This document shows positions 60,600-64,000 of a stretch of DNA of 64,000 nt, one piece after another. The notes beneath the pieces were generated by a model, which did no database searches, had not been told where the DNA came from, and was given only the letters and a program-made list of their open reading frames with translations. Source of the stretch: Montifringilla adamsi (lineage: Eukaryota > Chordata > Aves > Passeriformes > Passeridae); NCBI GenBank assembly GCA_017590115.1, contig JAGGNK010008226.1, positions 7,304,400-7,368,399 on the forward strand, written 5' to 3'. Within the stretch, counting starts at the first letter, position 1; every line of letters starts with the position of its first letter. The translations under genes and the position numbers were made by a program.

Positions 60600-61110
60600 A
60601 TAATTAAGGACAAGGAAAACAGACTGGGAGCAAGAGCCAAATGAAACGTCCAAATGCAAACCGTGCAGTAATTGCAATGGTAACAGTGGTGATGACAGCA
60701 ACAATCATTTTGAGCCTAGCAGCTTTGTTTATAAAAATGTTAGCAAAAGGTGCAGAGCTGGAAACAAATAACTTTACCTCAGCCCTTTTATTGCAAAAAC
60801 ATAATAAAGTGCAAGCCAAGGAGTAAATTCATTGCAAGTCATATTAAAGGTTTTGGACCAAAGTGAAGCTGTTACAAACTACATCTGTAAAAATTGTGTA
60901 ATTATTATGGGTGGGTAAAATCTGGCAAGAATTATTTTCTTAAGTAAAGCGTAAAAGAGAACAGATGTGCTGTAACTGACACATTTATTTTTTGCCAGTT
61001 TCACTAATTCTGGACAAAAAGTTGCTCTCATTTATCATATTATTCAATGGATTTCAAATTAGCGAGGCAACGGTGACTTTTTACACTGTCCCAATTTTAA
61101 TGCCTGAGAA
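60600..61110. promoter_or_regulatory. Repeat-free segment, candidate non-coding element
   Basis: AT-rich, free of repeats, with tttgtttataaa (FOX-like) at about 60725 and several aataat and attgcaa strings. The only open frame of note is the 61-codon frame at 60641-60826, whose translation has a hydrophobic middle; I treat it as a curiosity and list it in the findings. No promoter is seen. Confidence 0.3.
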
Positions 61111-63150
61111 AAGAAGGGGGGTGGGGAAGGCTGTCTCACTGAAAGAAAATTAATTTGTTTTATTGGGCACTGAAAAGCCAAGCCTTTTGTCAAACAGAGA
61201 AGCAAACATATATTTGGAGGGAGAGCTAGGTCACTAGTTAAATGTCAAGGTCTGCTAAAATCAAAAGGTGGGAGGGGTGGGTGACAATGAAATCTAAGTA
61301 GAAAACCATAAATGTAAAGAAACACCACAATTTCTGGGCTGGGGTGGAATGAGAAAAATGGCCAAAGACAAAGATAGGCAGCCTGGGTCTGGAAGTAATT
61401 ATGGCCAAGTGAAGACAACTGAATTCCATATTACTTTGGTGGATGTCTGTAAAGGCAGTTTGGGGAGATATTTTGGTGAGGTTTACTTTTTGGAGCTTAG
61501 CAACATAAATTTGTTGTCACTGAACTATTAAATAAAATAGACACATGTTGGCAAAGAGTGCACAGCCGAGGGATGGAACTGATTAAGGGACAGCCTATGA
61601 AATAATAGCTTAAATGGGCCCACTGCAGGATTTTAATATCCCATGACAACACTCAATTGTCAAATTCTGCTGGAGTGTCCAGGATGCTACTAAAATTAAG
61701 CCAGAAATTCCTAGATTTATTCTATTTTTTTTACAGCTAAGAACAGGAAATGCCAGTAAGCTGTGAGAATCGGAGCAAGAAACAAGAAACTGGGAAGAAA
61801 AGAGGATGGCCTAAAATTTTATGAGATTTCTGCCATTAAATCTATAACAAATGTCTTTCACCTACACACGATAAAGAGGCAATGTGGGATTTTAATTGGA
61901 CTTTTGGCTTTTCTTCATTTGATTTAAACCTAGGTAGAATTTCAAACAATAACACTGGAACACCTGGTTAACACGTTAGATGATATGTATAGTTGTAAAT
62001 TGTGGTTTTAATAGGTGCTCACTGGGGGATTGCAAAGGGTCCCATTGTTCAGCTTGGCAGATATTAAAAAAAGTTCATGAACTACTGGGATTTAAAACCC
62101 GCTCACATGATTTTAATATTACTCCAGTAATGTAATTTGATAATTTGACCAAACTTGTGGCCAATTTGTGGACAGAGAATCTGATGGTCACGTTACGTGA
62201 TTAAAGCACCCTGATACAGGACTAAGCATAAGGCCTGGGTTAATTTATTGCAACAGGCCAAGCTGGAGAACAGCACCAGTGACTGAAATCTGATAATCAT
62301 CATATTACATGGGCACAATCAAAGAAATGCCCAGAGGAAACCTGCTGCCAAGAAAAAACAGCCCAGGAACACTCAGCACATTTCTCCACTGCAGGAGCCA
62401 CCTCAGTCAAGCTTTTTGGCAAGGAAGTTTCCACTTCCTTCTTGGTTCAAAAACAAGGACTCATCAGGTTTAAAAGACACCTGCCACTTGAAATAATTTA
62501 TTTTTTTAAAGTTTTTATTAATCTTTGGTCTATTTATGCCACCTGAGTTTCCATTCTGACTTTTTCATAATCAACAGAGGAAAGAGGACAGCTAAAGGGG
62601 AAGGATTAATGGAGCTGGTTTGGATTAGGAGAGGACATTCCAAGGAAAACCCACCTCATTCCCCGTCCCTGCCCCGTGTTTCACTTTGCAGAGAGGTTCT
62701 CCAGTGCGTGTGCTTGGGATGATTGAACCTGCACAGGCCCAGCTGGCTGATTGCTCCTCTACCCTCCCCAAATGTTGGACCAAATCAAGGTGACATCCAA
62801 CACAGCATGTCATGGAATGGTTGAGAGGACCAGCAGATGATAGAACCCAACGTGGATGGTGGGGCTGAGCAATGGGGTTGGTGGTGGTGCTGAGCCTCCT
62901 GCCAGGGTCACATTTTGGGTTGTGTCCCATCCTGGGGTGGCTCTGTTGGACATCCTCCCCCATGGCTGAGGGTAGTGTTGAAGGATTCTCACCACAGCTG
63001 GTTCCCCATCCTGGTCCTCTCTACCTGCTGGTCTGAAGGGTCTCCTACTCCAGAGAAGCTCAGCCCCTGAACTTGCCTCTGCTCCCAGGTGAAGCACCAA
63101 AGTTAAAAACTTGAATTACAGAACCATGTAATAGTTTGTATATAAGATAG
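61111..63150. other. Unique DNA, no gene seen
   Basis: AT-rich to about 62500, then more GC-rich with overlapping frames on the minus strand (62625-62963 and 62810-63100) that have no domain. A 13-bp palindrome, tcacgttacgtga, lies at 62188-62200. No mobile element recognised before the SINE. Confidence 0.5.
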
Positions 63151-63290
63151 TACAGAATCGCAGAATATTTTGAGTTGGAAGGGACCCAGAAGGATCTTTG
63201 AGCCCAACTCTTTAGTGAATGGTCCGTGCAGGTATCAAACCCACAGGCTTGGTGTTATCAACACCATGCTCTGATCATCTGAGCCCACCT
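63151..63290 (-). mobile_element. tRNA-Ile-derived SINE with CR1-like tail (TguSINE1-like)
   Basis: Read on the minus strand, the element begins with gctcagatgatcagagc (A-box region of tRNA-Ile), passes an anticodon loop with gttgataac (anticodon GAT) and shows the B box gggtttgatacc; these occupy about 63284-63220. It then continues into a CR1 3'-type tail whose plus-strand reading is cagaatattttgagttggaa followed by gggacc. A tRNA-Ile head fused to a CR1 tail is the structure described for the passerine SINE TguSINE1. It is the best taxonomic marker in this window. It is diverged from a tRNA gene and would not be expected to fold as a functional tRNA. Confidence 0.82.
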
Positions 63291-63704
63291 CAGGGTCAGA
63301 CTCTCAATATTTCCTCCTTCCTTCTAGAGTTGATGCTGAAGAGATCTTGGGCAGGGTTATAAATGTTGAGAGATAGTTTTTTTGTATGGTTGTTTATTGT
63401 TTTTTTGGTTTTTAGCCTGAGTACTTTATCCTTCCAGGCACAGCAGCAGTTTTCCTCTGCTGTTCACCGGCTGGAATGCCAGTTCTTCCTCCAGCTCCCT
63501 GCCCTGCTCCCTTTGTTCCACCTCTGCTCTCATTTGACTGGATATTTGTTCCTATGTGTCTTTGTTGAGTTTCTCGAGCAAGTTCAAACAGTATAAAACT
63601 TTTCCCACATCTCCATTTCTCTTTACCTTCCTGTAATTGTACACCTTGGTTTCCTTCTCCACGTCCCACTTAGAAATCTTTCGTAGATAACAAGACCTCC
63701 CCCA
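63291..63704. other. Unique DNA, no gene seen
   Basis: A short mixed-composition stretch between the SINE and the palindromic repeat. The frames at 63363-63596 (plus) and 63412-63669 (minus) overlap and neither shows a domain. Confidence 0.5.
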
Positions 63705-63784
63705 GGCCCTGATTCAGCAAAGCACTTAAGCATGTGCTTAACTTTAAATACCTTTGTAAAAGCTTTTGCTGAATCAGGATCTTA
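63705..63784. repeat. Ancient nested-palindrome repeat (MITE-like)
   Basis: The outer arms are cctgattcagcaaagc (63708-63723) and gcttttgctgaatcagg (63762-63778), complementary apart from one extra T. An inner palindrome, ttaagcatgtgcttaa (7-bp arms, 2-base centre), is at 63726-63741. The sequence 'gattcagcaaagcacttaag' with 'catgtgcttaactttaa' is one I remember as an abundant palindromic element in turtles and other sauropsids. The family name is uncertain; its fold-back form suggests a non-autonomous DNA transposon remnant. Confidence 0.6.
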
Positions 63785-64000
63785 GAATTTCTCCTCATCT
63801 AACTGCTGTTCTCCCATGGTTATTCCAGTATTTGCTTACAGGAAAATCAGAGCAGAGTCCATGGATGATGTCAGCAGATCCAGCTGAAGTATTTAGATGC
63901 ACTCAGCACAAGAGTGTGGATAAGGACATGCAGCAGGTAATCTGATGCTCACCAGGCTCTGTTCTGTGGGTTTTATCTTTAAAAAGTTTTGAATACTCCC
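63785..64000. other. Unique DNA to the window edge
   Basis: No gene or repeat recognised in the last 216 bases. The window ends in unremarkable mixed-composition sequence. Confidence 0.5.

Noticed and set aside
63220..63290. A functional tRNA-Ile gene on the minus strand
   Set aside because: The tRNA-like part is diverged in the acceptor region and runs directly into a CR1-like tail, so it is a SINE head and not a tRNA gene.

Overview
This window looks like intergenic or intronic DNA from a bird, most likely a passerine. Two things point there. First, all recognisable mobile elements are 5'-truncated CR1-type LINE fragments, the dominant interspersed repeat of birds, including a near-identical young GC-rich group. 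Second, the element at about 63151-63290 joins a tRNA-Ile-like head (A and B boxes readable on the minus strand) to a CR1-like tail, which is the architecture described for the passerine SINE TguSINE1. Traces of older palindromic or amniote-type repeats lie near 3368, 27375 and 63705.

I find no protein-coding gene that I can support. The open frames are short (longest 246 codons), and the longest ones fall on CR1 copies, a polypyrimidine tract, an A/C-rich tract or minisatellites. No frame shows a domain I recognise, and I see no reverse transcriptase, gag/pol, transposase, rRNA or complete tRNA gene. Two places have a good acceptor and a good donor around a short segment (15744-15849 and 19487-19660) and could be non-coding exons; the sequence alone cannot show it.

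Layout: 1-9 kb is mostly unique AT-rich DNA with five CR1 fragments, a G-quadruplex candidate (2515-2540) and small CpG pockets. 9-18 kb is mostly unique, with one CR1 end, a 32-bp exact direct repeat (14507 and 14947) and a compact palindrome (15277). 18-25.5 kb holds a 293-bp polypyrimidine tract, a perfect 14-bp-arm inverted repeat (23315) and a 373-bp A/C-rich tract. 25.5-43.3 kb is unique DNA with five CR1 pieces and a sharp CpG pocket (32425-32530). 43.3-53 kb is almost repeat-free and reads like deeply conserved regulatory DNA in parts (46600-48270, 51590-52260). 53-58 kb contains two minisatellites and the most distinctive signal of the window: three diverged copies of a 90-bp unit (56415-56861), each built around TGACAG-type motifs, running into a long repeat-free segment with more TGACAG sites. 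58-64 kb is unique DNA ending with the SINE and an ancient nested palindrome.

Because no genes are visible, nothing can be said about gene cooperation. The most plausible role is a gene desert with distal enhancers near a developmental gene outside the window; that is inference. Cross-species alignment would be the decisive test. Motif counts and alignments here were done by eye.
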